DNA of 64,000 nucleotides from Blasia pusilla (GCA_050084515.1 CM114272.1:31434001-31498000); one strand, 5' to 3'. Shown: positions 12,232-22,157, counted from the first letter of the stretch. Notes: generated by a model from the sequence alone, not told the origin. A program made the numbers and translations.

Positions 12232-12430
12232 CACTAGAAGAAATGTGTGAATTTTATGACTAGGCTTTAAATGACTCACCGAAAGAATGACTCAAATTAT
12301 GACTAAAATGGTTTAGTCCTCAAATTTATGTTTGCACATCTCACATAGTCATGTGTTTCTTACTAAGGTAGTTATGAATATCCTTTAGTCAAGACTAGTC
12401 ATACTAGTTTAACTTTCCTAGTAATAGTGA
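12232..12430 (+). repeat. Possible CACTA-type transposon end
   Basis: The sequence begins CACTAGAAGAAATG, like En/Spm (CACTA) termini. About 75 bp inside it matches, in inverted orientation, the segment at 51436-51536 that ends in CTAGTG; both share ACTCAAATTATGAC and ATGGTTTAGTC. Repeated GACTAA/TAGTCA words fill the rest. No transposase and no convincing second terminus with a target duplication were found, so this is tentative. Confidence 0.35.
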
Positions 12431-12669
12431 GTCATAAACAACAACTAATGTGTTTAATTGATTTCATGCTACAATGTTACCAGCATTGGGGGGAAGGAAC
12501 AAGAAGGTTTGAAGTTGATATGTTTGTAAAAAGGCAAAGAAATAGGGGAGAAGGTTTATTTGAAACTTTGGTGTTTTTTTGGATGACCTTAAGATGAAGT
12601 GCACCTATAAGCCATCAGAAGCGCTGTGCTGTTATTCTTCGTTTTTAATCGGTAAACAAGACTTTCGAG

Positions 12670-13110
12670 TTGTTTTTTTGTCTATGATGAGATGTTGCAT
12701 AAAAACTTGTTGAACATGAATGATTTGCGTGGGGATCTATTGAAGGATTTTTCCGTATATGTCCCTCGCTCCCCCCCTCCTTGTGTGCATTTGTCTCACA
12801 CCTTCTCCTATGATCTTGTATTTCCGCACGTGATGAAGAACTCTGCATTCTATTCTAGTGAGCTATGACCATGCCGAGGAACAAATTGTCAAGAAACTGA
12901 TTGGGCGCTTTTTGAATGACTTCATAAACTTTTTCGAAACTAGGTTTCCAACATTTGATGTGAGCACGATTGGCCTTGGGCTTGGACTTTTTCGAAACTA
13001 GGTTTCCAACATTTGATGTGAGCACGATTGGCCTTGGGCTTGGATTGATGCCGGGTGAGAGCTATATCGTGATCAGGAATGACTTGAAGGTTGATTGAAT
13101 GTTTTCCAAT
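12670..13110 (+). pseudogene. Unrecognised gene relic with frameshift and 58-bp duplication
   Basis: A plus-strand frame reads LHKNLLNMNDLRGDLLKDFS, then VPRSPPPCVHLSHTFSYDL and HVMKNSAFYSS to about 12858. It continues after a 1-nt shift as SYDHAEEQIVKKLIGRFLND and FETRFPTFDVSTIGLG, and beyond a tandem duplication as GESYIVIRNDLKVD. The composition and continuity suggest a former protein, but no family is recognised. The 58-bp duplication (12928-13043) and the indel break it. It lies between a possible CACTA end and an R1 LTR. Confidence 0.35.
12928..13043. repeat. Perfect 58-bp tandem duplication
   Basis: Two identical copies at 12928-12985 and 12986-13043, each beginning ACTTTTTCGAAACTAGG. 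The length is not a multiple of three, so it shifts the frame of the surrounding coding-like relic. Perfect identity implies a recent event. Confidence 0.95.
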
Positions 13111-13217
13111 TGCTCAAGAATCTACAGGCTAATATTGGGACCTAAGATTAATGGCTTTGGGGCACAACATTGCATGTGGGGATTTTGGGCCGTCCATCTA
13201 AACTAACCTAAAGTACG

Positions 13218-13231
13218 TTTAGGGTTTAGGG
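13218..13231 (+). repeat. Two-unit plant telomere-type repeat
   Basis: TTTAGGGTTTAGGG, two units of the common plant telomere repeat, next to an R1 LTR. Two units are compatible with a telo-box or chance and do not show a former chromosome end. Confidence 0.6.
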
Positions 13232-13271
13232 TACATAGAATCGGACATATCCACGGACATGCTGCCTATGT

Positions 13272-13895
13272 TGTCGTGCGCATACACATGGCTATCACCG
13301 AACACACACAAACACACAGAATCCCATGCTAACTCATGACATCCAAACAACGAGACAATAAGTATCAAAATATCTCTAATAAAATAAGATCTAATCTCTC
13401 TCACAACACCATAGTTCTCACATGTGTGCACTCTCACATGTCTCTTTCAATGTCAAACCAAATCCACTCTCCTAATGAGAAGCTTGGATTACACTCACAA
13501 GGCAAGGGACCATAGTTCTGCCGCCTTGTACCAAAAGGTTCAACAAAGAAAGAATGAGCTCTCAAGCTCTCTCTCCTTGAGATATACCCCTCCCCTCCCC
13601 CAAACTCTCTCCATGGTAACCTATGCTCCCAAGTCACCTCTTTGGCTCTTGACCTAGTATAGGAGGTTAAGGGCCACTTACCAAAAATAGAAAGTAGACC
13701 ATATACTCAAAATGTTATTTATCTAAAATAGTAAGTTCCTCAATATGGCTCCAAATGAGCCGAAACGAAGGGGAAACATGCTCTCTCAGGTTTCCCGGGG
13801 CCTCAACAGGTCATCTCCAACCTCTTGAGCGTGTCCTCCACTACTCGAAAAGGCGCTCTACGAGCTCTCACGGATCTATCCTAAAAGACTAGACA
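13272..13895 (-). mobile_element. LTR relic, family R1, short form (copy b)
   Basis: 624 bp with TG...CA ends (TGTCGTGCGC ... GACTAGACA on the plus strand). It matches the inverse of the solo LTR at 44692-45352 along its length and shares its inner half with copies at 10.5-11.0 and 43.7-44.2 kb. The flanking five bases do not match, so no target duplication is seen. Confidence 0.7.
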
Positions 13896-13897
13896 GT

Positions 13898-14090
13898 TAT
13901 CGTGCGCATACACATCGCTATACAACATACATCGTCGTCATCGAACACACACAAACACGCACGATCCCATGCTAACTCATGGCATCTAAACAACAAGACA
14001 AGAAGTACCAAAATATCTCGAATCGTCCCCCTAGCTGGTGGTTAGATTCCTCTAGCTCCAGATAGCCATCTATCCCTACCTATTGTGACA
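13898..14090 (-). mobile_element. Partial or variant R1-type LTR at the 3' end of the gypsy-PHD fragment
   Basis: The 128 bases at 13898-14025 repeat the terminal part of the R1 LTR (TATCGTGCGCATACACATCG and on) and begin two bases after copy b ends. On the minus strand a TGTCACAATAGG start at 14090 could open a separate short LTR of about 193 bp with this tail. It would then lie just 3' of the gypsy pol end, where a 3' LTR is expected. A purine-rich AGCTAGGGGGA lies inside it. Assignment is inference. Confidence 0.4.
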
Positions 14091-14209
14091 TACATCTCTC
14101 ACACGCTAAGAGCAAGAATGTAGGGTGCTCATGTGGCCCCATCTTTAGTCACCTTCTTGTCATCCATGTCATAGACACAAGTCGGAATATAGAACTACCT
14201 ACGCTATGT

Positions 14210-14344
14210 ACATGTGGGACACATCCATCATCCCTGAAGAATCCTAGTGAGAGGTGGTGTCAAACATGCCATATGCCATCCTCTCGAACATCCGTCACAG
14301 ACTGGCATAGTACCTACACCGTAGGCAAAAGCACACAACATATA
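14210..14344 (-). other. PHD zinc finger appended to integrase
   Basis: The core reads VCDGCSRGWHMACLTPPL, a textbook PHD segment (C-x2-C-x4-H-x2-C followed by a Leu-x-Pro-Pro-Leu turn). The last zinc pair (W-x-C-x2-C, WMCPTC) lies beyond a TGA stop in the same frame, which shows the stop is secondary. The first zinc Cys is replaced by Tyr. Confidence 0.8.
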
Positions 14345-14692
14345 TTGTAAGTCTGTAGGAACTACTACTAAGCTTGGATTAACTGTACCGTCAACGTTCG
14401 GAAGGTGACACAACGCATAGTTATGCACATGGTCCTTCCAAACCATACCATCGCGTCCCTTCAATAAGAGAACACATGATGGCAAAGCCTCATGCACTCT
14501 CAAGATGGTGCGCCCTGTAGTTACATCCAACGTCATGGCTGCTGTCTGCTGCAAATAGACATAGTCTCCTTGATGAAACCTCTGGATAGTAGGTCGATAA
14601 CCACCTCCCCGAATAGTCGCATACGTCAATGTATCCCGATGTTGCGCAATCGCCAAGTTTTCAAACGCCATGGGCATCACTCTCCGAAACAA
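14210..14692 (-). pseudogene. Ty3/gypsy integrase C-terminal region with PHD finger
   Basis: This frame follows the integrase core on the minus strand and in two parts reads as: (1) an integrase C-terminal domain of SH3-like type (FHQGDYVYLQQ, then ILRVHEALPSCVLLL and MVWKDHVHNYALCHLPN); (2) a PHD-type zinc finger at 14344-14210. With the first ATG at 14692 as residue 1, the ligands are at the PHD C4HC3 spacing: Tyr117 (for the first Cys), Cys120, Cys132, Cys135, His140, Cys143, Cys158 and Cys161, plus the hallmark Trp156. An in-frame TGA after residue 154 removes the last pair. PHD fingers commonly read histone H3 tails, so it may have steered integration; that role is inferred. This copy is broken. 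Confidence 0.75.
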
Positions 14693-14904
14693 CTCAGCCC
14701 TCTAAGAACATGCTTGCATCCATACATCAGGGTCATCAAGGTTCAGCATCTCATCAACATCTCGACGAATGGCGACAAGTAAATCTGGCTCTCGGCCATA
14801 CAAAAGCAAGTACGGTGAGAAAGACGCTAAGGATTCCTACTGCCGAATCTGTATCCCATCGCCAACCACGGCAACTGGAGGTCCCAATCTTCTAGGTGAC
14901 CTCT

Positions 14905-15267
14905 CTACAAGCCATACTTGCGTAGTCCTCTCTTCACCGTTTGCACAACCCGCTCTACTAGTCCATCCGCCTCAGGATGATCTCGCGAAGTAGTCTGGTG
15001 GTCGATCAGTGCCTTATCACACAAGGCCTGAAACTTCCCGCGGAACTCTGTACCCTGGTCTGTCAACACCTGAGTTGGTGCACCGTAATGACTCAACACC
15101 CGATCTAGGAAGGCATACGCTACTCCCTCACTCGCTTTTTCAGGCAATGCGACCAACTCTATCCACTTCGAGAAGGGCTCGACCATCACCAACACATAGC
15201 GATTATGGCGCTCTGTCAAAGGCAAAGGTCCTGCAAAATCTAAACTCCATCTATAACGTAAACCCAT
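14905..15267 (-). pseudogene. Ty3/gypsy integrase catalytic core
   Basis: A 120-residue uninterrupted frame carries the retroviral-type integrase core: Asp in SLDFAGPLPL, Asp in VLTDQGTEF and Glu in ADGLVERVVQ, with 34 residues between the second Asp and Glu. The catalytic triad is therefore present. It follows the zinc-binding domain (overlap near 15240-15267 in another frame) and precedes the PHD-bearing C-terminal region. This enzyme joins element DNA to the chromosome. Frame breaks on both sides make the whole protein non-functional. Confidence 0.88.
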
Positions 15268-15503
15268 GATCGGAAGTGGATGTAATTGTGGAGTCGGAGC
15301 ATTGAACGATGTGAATTTTTTTCTATGTAAGAAAATTTTACGCGGAGTAGAGCAGTGTGGTAGTTCGCATCACACACCATGCATCTGACAACAAACTGTT
15401 GAATATCAGTCTGCATGCCTCGCCACCAATACTGAATCTGGAGGAAGTTGTACGTCCGCTTCACTCCAAAATGATTCAAATCCTTGAAGGCATGACGCAC
15501 CAA
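15240..15503 (-). pseudogene. Ty3/gypsy integrase zinc-binding (H2C2) domain
   Basis: Reads RHAFKDLNHFGVKRTYNFLQ, YWWRGM and FVVRCMVCD, the two His and two Cys of the integrase N-terminal HHCC zinc domain with the family W-W-x-G-M block. It lies just N-terminal of the catalytic core on the same strand. The frame breaks after it, near 15300. Confidence 0.85.
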
Positions 15504-15650
15504 ATGTGCTCTCTACAAAGGATGAGGCACTACACGCACTTTACCATCCTCCCACACTCGCAATATATGTGTCTCCTACCACCGAAACCGTGTGGCTCGC
15601 TGTAGGATCCGATCCCGCTCTCTAGCATCCACTGTGCTTGCGACGTTGTC
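15503..15650 (-). pseudogene. Gypsy RNase H-integrase linker fragment
   Basis: The bases at 15603-15650 are homologous to positions 1-50 (shared GGATCCGATC and CTCTAGCA words), so this is the same linker region of the gypsy family. The similarity stops near 15650, which marks a breakpoint: RT and RNase H of this copy are absent. Confidence 0.65.
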
Positions 15651-15659
15651 AGTACGATC

Positions 15660-16045
15660 TCAGTCTTGGAAGCAAAATAGAAGCTTCTAAACAAAGTTCA
15701 GCTGGACCTCGAAGATGCAAAGGAGATAGTAGAAGAGGCGGTGAAGAACTTTGAGCAATAGCTGATAGAAGAGTTAGCCACCATCAACAAACATTGGAAA
15801 CGATGGTTTGACACCCGTATCAAGCCTCTTCCAGAGACATCCCCTATACTCACTCTAGCAATTGAAGAGATCACTCCTTTTACATCCACGGACGTCTTGG
15901 TTCAGAACAAAGTACTAGGCATTTCATCAGTAGTTGTTAAGTGGAGGGAGAGAAAGTGGAACCACATGCCCAACATCATAAATAAACCTTTGACTATTCA
16001 TGGTCGCTTTCCTCTTGCAAATGAGTTTGAAGGATTAGAAGACAC
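15660..16045 (+). pseudogene. Unrecognised coiled-coil-like coding fragment, interrupted by copia relic
   Basis: A plus-strand frame with a few stops reads LLNKVQLDLEDAKEIVEEAV, then LIEELATINKHWKRWFDTR and TDVLVQNKVLGISSVVVKW. The first half is strongly helical and charged (coiled-coil-like); the second half looks globular. It ends exactly where the copia LTR end begins (TGTGAG at 16046), so the retroelement appears to have inserted into it. Family unknown; it could be gag or a host gene piece. Confidence 0.35.
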
Positions 16046-16245
16046 TGTGAGAAAACAGAAAGTGACGAAATCAATGAAATATTTAGAAAACTTAGAGATA
16101 CAAAGTGGCCTAGTCTGTTCGTTCGCTCATAGAAGAGCTTTGATGGAACCTGAACATGGAGATAAATCGACATACGAGAATGCGCTACCGCTGCGACTCC
16201 CGACTATTTCACTACTCAGGAAACTAGGGTTTTTACCCGGATCCC
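16046..16245 (-). mobile_element. Partial Ty1/copia LTR
   Basis: On the minus strand this matches the 3' half of the 388-bp copia LTRs at 56865-57252 and 60759-61146 (shared GTAGTGAAATAGTCGGGAG, ATCTCCATGTTCAGG, GGCCACTTTGTATCTCTAAG) and ends in CTCACA at 16046. The 5' half is replaced by the sequence at 16246-16360. Confidence 0.85.
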
Positions 16246-16360
16246 CTGCGTCGTCTTGGCATACGAGGGGCTGCACCCCCAAACCTCTGCAATGCATCAA
16301 GGTGCCCCCGGACCTCCGCAACGCATCAAGGTCACAAAAAGCTATCATTTCCGTCCCAAC
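16246..16360 (-). repeat. GC-rich segment with two imperfect units of about 30 bp
   Basis: On the minus strand CTTGATGCGTTGCGGAGG and CTTGATGCATTGCAGAGG head two adjacent units, each ending in a G run. It lies where RNase H and the LTR 5' half would be expected, so it may be an LTR variant or a replacement segment. Confidence 0.5.
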
Positions 16361-17425
16361 TCAATAGGTGATGCCGTACTCGATAGTGCCTTTGATGAAC
16401 TTCAACACACGCATCCCTACCTTCCAATGGTTCTCACGAGGCTTAGTTGAGAACCTACTCAACACTCCCACAGCGAAGCTAAAGTCTGGTCTAGTCTTAC
16501 ACAAAAATATCAAACTGCCTATAAGTTTTCTGTACAACGTTTCATCTACCATTGGTGAAACATCCTCCATCGAGAGTTTCAACTCTACCTCCATTGGCGA
16601 GACCACTTCCTTACACTCCGTCATCCCAAATGCCTTCAAGATTTCTCTAGCATACTTTTTCTGAGAGAGAAAAAAATAGAATGTGACTGTTGCCAAATCT
16701 CCAGCCCTATAGAATAGTGTAAAAGACCTAAATTTGACATTTCAAACTCAGATTTCAACACTCCCTTCATTTCCTCTATTTTCTTACTATGGTCTCCTGT
16801 GATGATAAGATCATCCACATACAAGACTATCAACATATACATCCCATCTTTGCAAAACATATACAAATTTGCTTCTGACGGACTCTTGATGAGATCCTTC
16901 TCTCGGAAGAATGTATCTATTTGTTGATATCATACCCTTGGGGCTTGCTTCAACCCATACAATAATCGATGAAATAAACACACTTTCTCTTCCGATCCAG
17001 GTGTCTCAAAACCTGATGGTTGAGATACATACAACTCCTTCTTGAGACTCCCGTTCAAAAAGGCAGACTTCATATCGGATTAATATACAAGCCAACATCT
17101 TGTTCCTGTAACCGCTAGAACAATTTGAATGGTTTTCATCTTTGCAGTAGGAACAAAAGTCTCATAATAGTCAAAACCTTCGATTTTTTAGCATCCTTGT
17201 GCAACCAACCTTGCATTGAATTTATCCAATGTATGATCCGACTTATATTTGGTCTTGTACACCCACTTGGTGCGTATTATTTTTCTGTCTTTTGGCGTCT
17301 CAACCAAAATCCAAGTTTTATTTCTTTGAATAGCGTCCATCTCCATGGCCTCTCTCCATTGAAGACGAGAAGGGCTCCTTCAAACATGGCCTCTCTCCAT
17401 TGAAGACGAGAAGGGCTCCTTCAAA
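16361..17425 (-). pseudogene. Ty1/copia reverse transcriptase relic
   Basis: Minus-strand frames give the copia RT in order: MDAIQRNKTWILVETPKDRK, KWVYKTKYKSD, a RLVAQG block, SAFLNGSLKKELYVSQP, LLYGLKQAP, the catalytic VLYVDDLIITGDHSKK, then the SPMEVELKLSMEDVSP and FSTKPRENHWK blocks. Several stops and shifts are present, but the YVDD motif is intact. RNase H is missing: the frame ends at ITY (16361) and runs into unrelated DNA and a partial LTR. This copy keeps the N-terminal half of RT, which the element at 57-61 kb has lost. Confidence 0.9.
17344..17425. repeat. 41-bp tandem duplication in copia RT
   Basis: Two copies, 17344-17384 and 17385-17425, starting CATGGCCTCTCTCCATTGAA. The unit length is not divisible by three and frameshifts the upstream RT. 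A second small duplication (TTTTTTTCTAGTCATAAG twice) lies at about 17495-17545. Confidence 0.9.
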
Positions 17426-17659
17426 CACGATGACTCTTCCACTTTCAAAACCTTTGTCATCAAAGGTTTTGACGAGATTTGCAGAAGCTAGAATTTTTTT
17501 CTAGTCATAAGTTATTATTTTTTTCTAGTCATAAGTTATTATTAACCTCGAAACCTATCTAACAAATAATCAGAAGTTCGAATTGAACATAGATAGCCGA
17601 TTAAGAATTAAAAGAATCAACCAGCGAAAATCCTCACAGATTTTACTTAGATTTCCGGC

Positions 17660-19626
17660 ATGGAAACGTCAGGTTTGAGAAGGGTGGATTTGTTTCGCCT
17701 CGGTTTCTGATGCCCTCCGGAATCTCCGATGCGCATCAATGTGGATTGTCTCTGTCACACTATAAACTCACTTGTCCTCGAGTTTCTACAATCGCCAAGA
17801 AGAAAGTAGATGAAATTCTCCACGCCAACAGGAATATGGCTGGCACGCTACAGCGCCTCCACTTCTGCTACTGCTGGGTCAGCGTAAAGGAACGAACCTT
17901 CTTTGTCTCACAACCTTGCGAAAATACTGAGACCAGCATTAATGCTGGTCTCAGTAGCTGGCTAACATTTGAGCTGAAGACTGAATGCGTATTATTGAGT
18001 TCCATCCCTTCCTCATATATACGCCACACGGATCAATTTCAACGCGTGCAAATATGAAAAATAGATTTCACACGCAGAGAAGAATCTAGTTCACTCTGTC
18101 TGAAGGCGTACATTGGGTGTAAGATGTGAACATGTTGATATCCACGCGGACCGTGCTATCCATCTAGTGTAGAAGATCGTTCCGGATCAATTCGGATTGC
18201 ATTTCGTGCGCCTCCCATGACGGCCAAGGAAATTTGTATATACGGACGTTGCAGGGTTGCGAAGTATCCATTCTGCTGAACTCCACCGATTCTTCTACGG
18301 CAGAGAGATAGTTTAGCAAACTTCAAGATCTGAGGCATCCCCGATATCGATGAGATCAAGGAGTGCAGTTGAGAGATCTTGTCCGGGGATTGTATCTGGC
18401 GCCGACATTTGGGCTCTCGCTGCTCGCGACGCCACAGTGAAAGTAAGTCGACAGTACGCTTTATCTTCCATCAGTTGATCTAGTGTTGCTGTCACAAGTA
18501 GCAACGATGATAACTATGTAGTGCAGGCCTTAATTTGAAAGTATAGACCTGCAGTATAAGGTGATGAATTCAATGTAGTATTATTACTGATTAAATTTAG
18601 ATTTCTATGTGCTTGATGAGCAGTACCTCACCCTGTGTGAGCAGATAGGAGGTCCACACTGGTTCGTAACCTTGGGCCGCAGAGATGGAACTGGGTTATC
18701 GCATCTTGAGGTGGACGAGTTTCTTCCATCGTCTCTTCCAGGGATTCAATGCAAGGGAAATGGTCATGTAGATCGAGCTTCTGATCAATATTCTGCATTA
18801 ATTGTAGACTCTGAGTGTTTGATCGATGCCTGCTCACATTTCATTCCTGCTGTATGACATCGCCAGGTGCGTACGTTTTTGGCACGAACTGGATGAGAAT
18901 TACATATATCCTCTGCGTACTCTGTCATCAGGAAGATGTTTCATTTCTAGACGGCTTTGAATTAGCTGCAAAATCATGATGTACAGAATGAAGTTGCACC
19001 AAGTGTAGATGAAGGGATTCTTGAGAAGGAATGAAATCTCTCGAGCCTTTTCAATTCAGACCAATCAATCAATCTACCAAGCTTCTAAAAGAAACTGTGA
19101 TGATGAGTATGGTCTGCTCGCAAGATTTTTTCAATCGCATAACGCATTCCCGAAAACCGAGTGGCTTACTTCATGTTCATGAGAGTAGTTAACGCTTTTG
19201 ATAGATGGAGGTCATTGCTATTTTTCAGATGCGCACAGTACTGGCCGATGAGAGTGCGGCCCCGCTGCACCTCAGTTCTACAACTTCACCGGCGTGGACG
19301 GACTGGCGATCCGACTCTCGACTTCGAATTCGTGAGGGAGCTCAAGGAAAATAAGGTGCCCCGGAGCCAACATAGAGAACATGGACGACATGGATCCAAC
19401 AAAAAAAAGTTTCGACGAGTACTTCAAGGCTGTTCTTGCTAGCCTATTCACCTCTGATGCCGTTCTGATTACCACCGCAGAAGGTAAGACTATTGTAAAG
19501 ATGATGGCAGGTACACGTTTGACCTTTTTCAGGGAGTTCGCACATATCGGGCATGGAAGAGATGGGCAGAATGGGCATTCTCATGGGATCCGCCGGAGAA
19601 ATTCGTCGCCACCACCAATTCGCTAA
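17660..19626 (+). pseudogene. Class III peroxidase pseudogene, unprocessed duplicate
   Basis: All four exons of the intact gene at 32406-34655 are recognisable in order with intron borders: exon 1 about 17660-17883 (LTCPRVSTIAKKKVDEIL, donor GTAAAG), exon 2 18255-18442 (GCEVSILLNSTD, then GADIWALAARDA), exon 3 18645-18769 (IGGPHWFVTLGRRDGT), exon 4 19229-19626 (PQFYNFTGVDG, then MDDMDPTKKSFDEYFKAVL). Retained introns show DNA-level duplication rather than retrocopying. Defects: the HFHDC active site reads HFCYC, so the distal catalytic His is lost; there are stops and indels in the signal peptide and in exons 2 and 4; part of exon 3 is deleted and its donor lost; a stop follows the proximal-His segment. 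It cannot make an active haem peroxidase. Confidence 0.9.
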
Positions 19627-19629
19627 CTG

Positions 19630-20377
19630 AGGAAGAACTGCATTCGAAAAGCATTTTATCTTCTGTTTCCTCGATTCATCGGTCCCCGTTTAATGTACTA
19701 GTGGATTGTTTTTTTAAGGATTGAAGGAAGAGCTGAACTGAAATTGTTTGATCTCGTGAACTTTGTGGTCACTGATAGGAAGGAAATGCCAGCTACTTTT
19801 CGGGTAGAAGCTTTAACACTTCATGAGTCGTTCTTTAGATAGACCTCATCGATCATTCATAGCCGTAATTCTAGCAGCCCCGATCTCTCCATTTTCTCAC
19901 AATTGGCTTATTACTAGCAATAGGTAGGAGCTTGAGAAGAATAGCTCTCTGTCGAGGAATCCTTCTCGGTCCTGATGACACATCCGGCACACAAACACGG
20001 ATACACACTTCCTCTCGAAGCTAGTGGATGTAGCTTCCTCTAGTGGAGAGAGTGCCATTTCATTTTGCAAACACCTCTCCACTTCGCACCTTTGAAATGG
20101 GACTCGACAACTTAAACTAATTTAAAACTTATACTTACACTAGTATGTATTATTGTAGCTAGGAATTATATTAGGATGCATTGATCTGCATCTCACTACG
20201 AAGTCCTATCTCAAATCTTGTACATATTTCTCACAGCAATTATCTGTGCACTCAATTCGGTCCCCAGACAATTTCGCGGCCGTACTATACCATTCGCAGA
20301 GAAATATTAGTGCATCCTCGAAGCATCCGTGGTGTATTCTCTAAATACGAGTAGATCGAGATAACCAGCCACCCGTC
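19630..20377. other. Intergenic, no gene recognised
   Basis: Sequence downstream of the peroxidase pseudogene with no coding, repeat or RNA features that I can support. Confidence 0.4.
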
Positions 20378-21169
20378 ATGAATCTGTCAAGACCTCGAAT
20401 CCTGCCATTGGGACTCCCAACCGGCACGCCAAACATTCGAATGTCTACCGTGCACGGTGCAGAGTGGGTGACCATGGCATTCATTCGCTCTTTCGATGCC
20501 TTGGCATCATACTACTATAGAGCAACTGTAGCTCGAAATTCTCTGACGAAATTTTCGTCCGGACTGGTAGGTACATTCCGGACGCCGTCAATCCAAGCGG
20601 ACCCAATCATCCTTGCACGCTATCATCGGCATGGCCTCCATGATTGGGTCCAGGCTCCACTAGCTCCCATGAACAAACCGAGTAGCTACAAATTCGGACG
20701 CGCAAATTTTCAGTTTCCGATGCACGTGCATGATTTCATTACCATTCGTACGTCCGGTCGCATAAGGTGTCGCTCATATATATATAAATATATGAATTCA
20801 ACAGTTCCGGGATGCCAATTCCGGTCCAGATGCGCGGATCGATATGAAGGTTTTAAGATTAAAATCCATCGGTACCTCACCCGTACAGATCAACGCGGAT
20901 GGCGGTCTCCCTATCTATCGCCTCGCCCCTCAAATGATTACAGGTCCAACCCTCCCCTACCTTCCATAGCTAGAGCCCTGTCCTCGACTCTCCTAGCTCC
21001 CCTGGCTCTGGATAATCAAATTGACAGCCAAAACTTTAGATCTGCCTGTGTAGGACTGGCACTTGGATTAGCTGCCGTCGAGGAAGCAGCAAGTCTAGGA
21101 GCGTCAAAATTGTTCCTCTTCGTTTCAGCGACATTCTCGAGACTCGCCGATGTACACTGGCAAAGCTGA
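20378..21169 (+). other. Long open frame of 263 codons, no recognised family
   Basis: An ATG-initiated frame stays open for 263 codons between two peroxidase relics. The product is Arg/Ser-rich with no signal peptide, domain or repeat I recognise; its middle overlaps a TATATATATAAATATATG stretch typical of non-coding DNA. The opposite strand carries a shorter frame. The length is unusual for random sequence, but composition and context (promoter-like DNA 5' of a peroxidase relic) argue against a gene. It could be chance or a lineage-specific gene. Confidence 0.2.
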
Positions 21170-21650
21170 AAATTTCTCCTTCGCACTCCAAAAGCTTCTT
21201 CTCTGTGAGCATGAATTAAGTGGATGAAATCCTGCACCTGTGTAACTGCCGGGTCAGAGTCAGTCTATGAATTGTGACCTTCATATCCCAATGTCATCAT
21301 ATATCCATCCATTCAGGCTTTCTCACTGGATATAATTTCCACCACGCAGATTAACTACAAGTGAGAAAAAATGTATGGATGCGTAACGTAAGATATCGCC
21401 GTAGTGTAGGAGGTTCTCCGCTCACTGTCTGAATCATGGCCGCCTTCTTACGATTTCCGCATATATGTGAGACCTTCGCGAGTTTCGTACCGGCGCAAGG
21501 CTGTAATGCCACCTGTCGTCTGATCTCCACACGAAGTGGTCACTTTCACACGTGTCGATATCCAATCCAGTTCACCGAGATTGAGCGGACGGAATATAAT
21601 CACACTCCATGTCCGCATGACGCCTGACTTCCTGGTGGGGGTCAGATAAA
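21170..21650 (+). pseudogene. Third class III peroxidase relic (exon 1 remnant and flank)
   Basis: AAGTGGATGAAATCCTGCAC followed by TGTAACTGCCGGGTCAGAG corresponds to KVDEIL...(H)DCWVR of exon 1 in the other two copies. The stretch coding for about 15-20 residues between them is deleted, and Asp of the active-site D-C pair reads Asn. The following about 400 bp resembles, in patches, intron 1 of the pseudogene (GATATCCA near 21560 versus 18140). No later exons were found. Confidence 0.6.
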
Positions 21651-22157
21651 TGAGGCCACATGACACGTGTGTATCTACTTATTCATCTTGTCCTCGATCT
21701 TAGCATGCTTTGACATCTCCAGCTTTGGACCTTCGCTTGCGTGGTTTGGGTTTTAATCCTTGCTAGCCCTTCGGAAATAGGAAGTCGGAGATTAATTTCT
21801 ATAGGTTCCTCTCCACATATTTCCATTCATTGAAGATCCTGGACTATTCAAAGGTGCTAACATTTTCTGACCAGTTTGAATTGGATGCACAGATCATGTC
21901 GTCGGGTATGCACAGAAGATCAAGGGAATGCGAGTCACACTTTCTCAACTCCTCTCTGGCTTGTGAGTCTGCATAATCTAACAGGTGTCAAGATTGAGGC
22001 TGAAGTACGGAATGAGCATTATGTCTCGTATATGCCTAGGGAAATCTCTTCAGCACGTCTCGGGTATGTGAATCTACATACTGTTGCAGATTTCGAGTTT
22101 TAAGCGAGTTATTTGGATGTCTCCCATGTAGTCAAGGAACACCGGCAAAGGGTAAGT

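Noticed and set aside
12232-12860. A complete 629-bp CACTA miniature element ending at CTAGTG (12860)
   Set aside because: A coding-like frame crosses 12860 with only a 1-nt shift and the flanking triplets (AGT and AGC) do not match.
13218-13231. Interstitial telomere array or chromosome end
   Set aside because: Only two repeat units; insufficient for a telomere array.
1-15650. One single gypsy element spanning 1-15.6 kb
   Set aside because: The linker at 1-50 is repeated at 15603-15650 and gag lies between them in the wrong order, so these are two separate copies.
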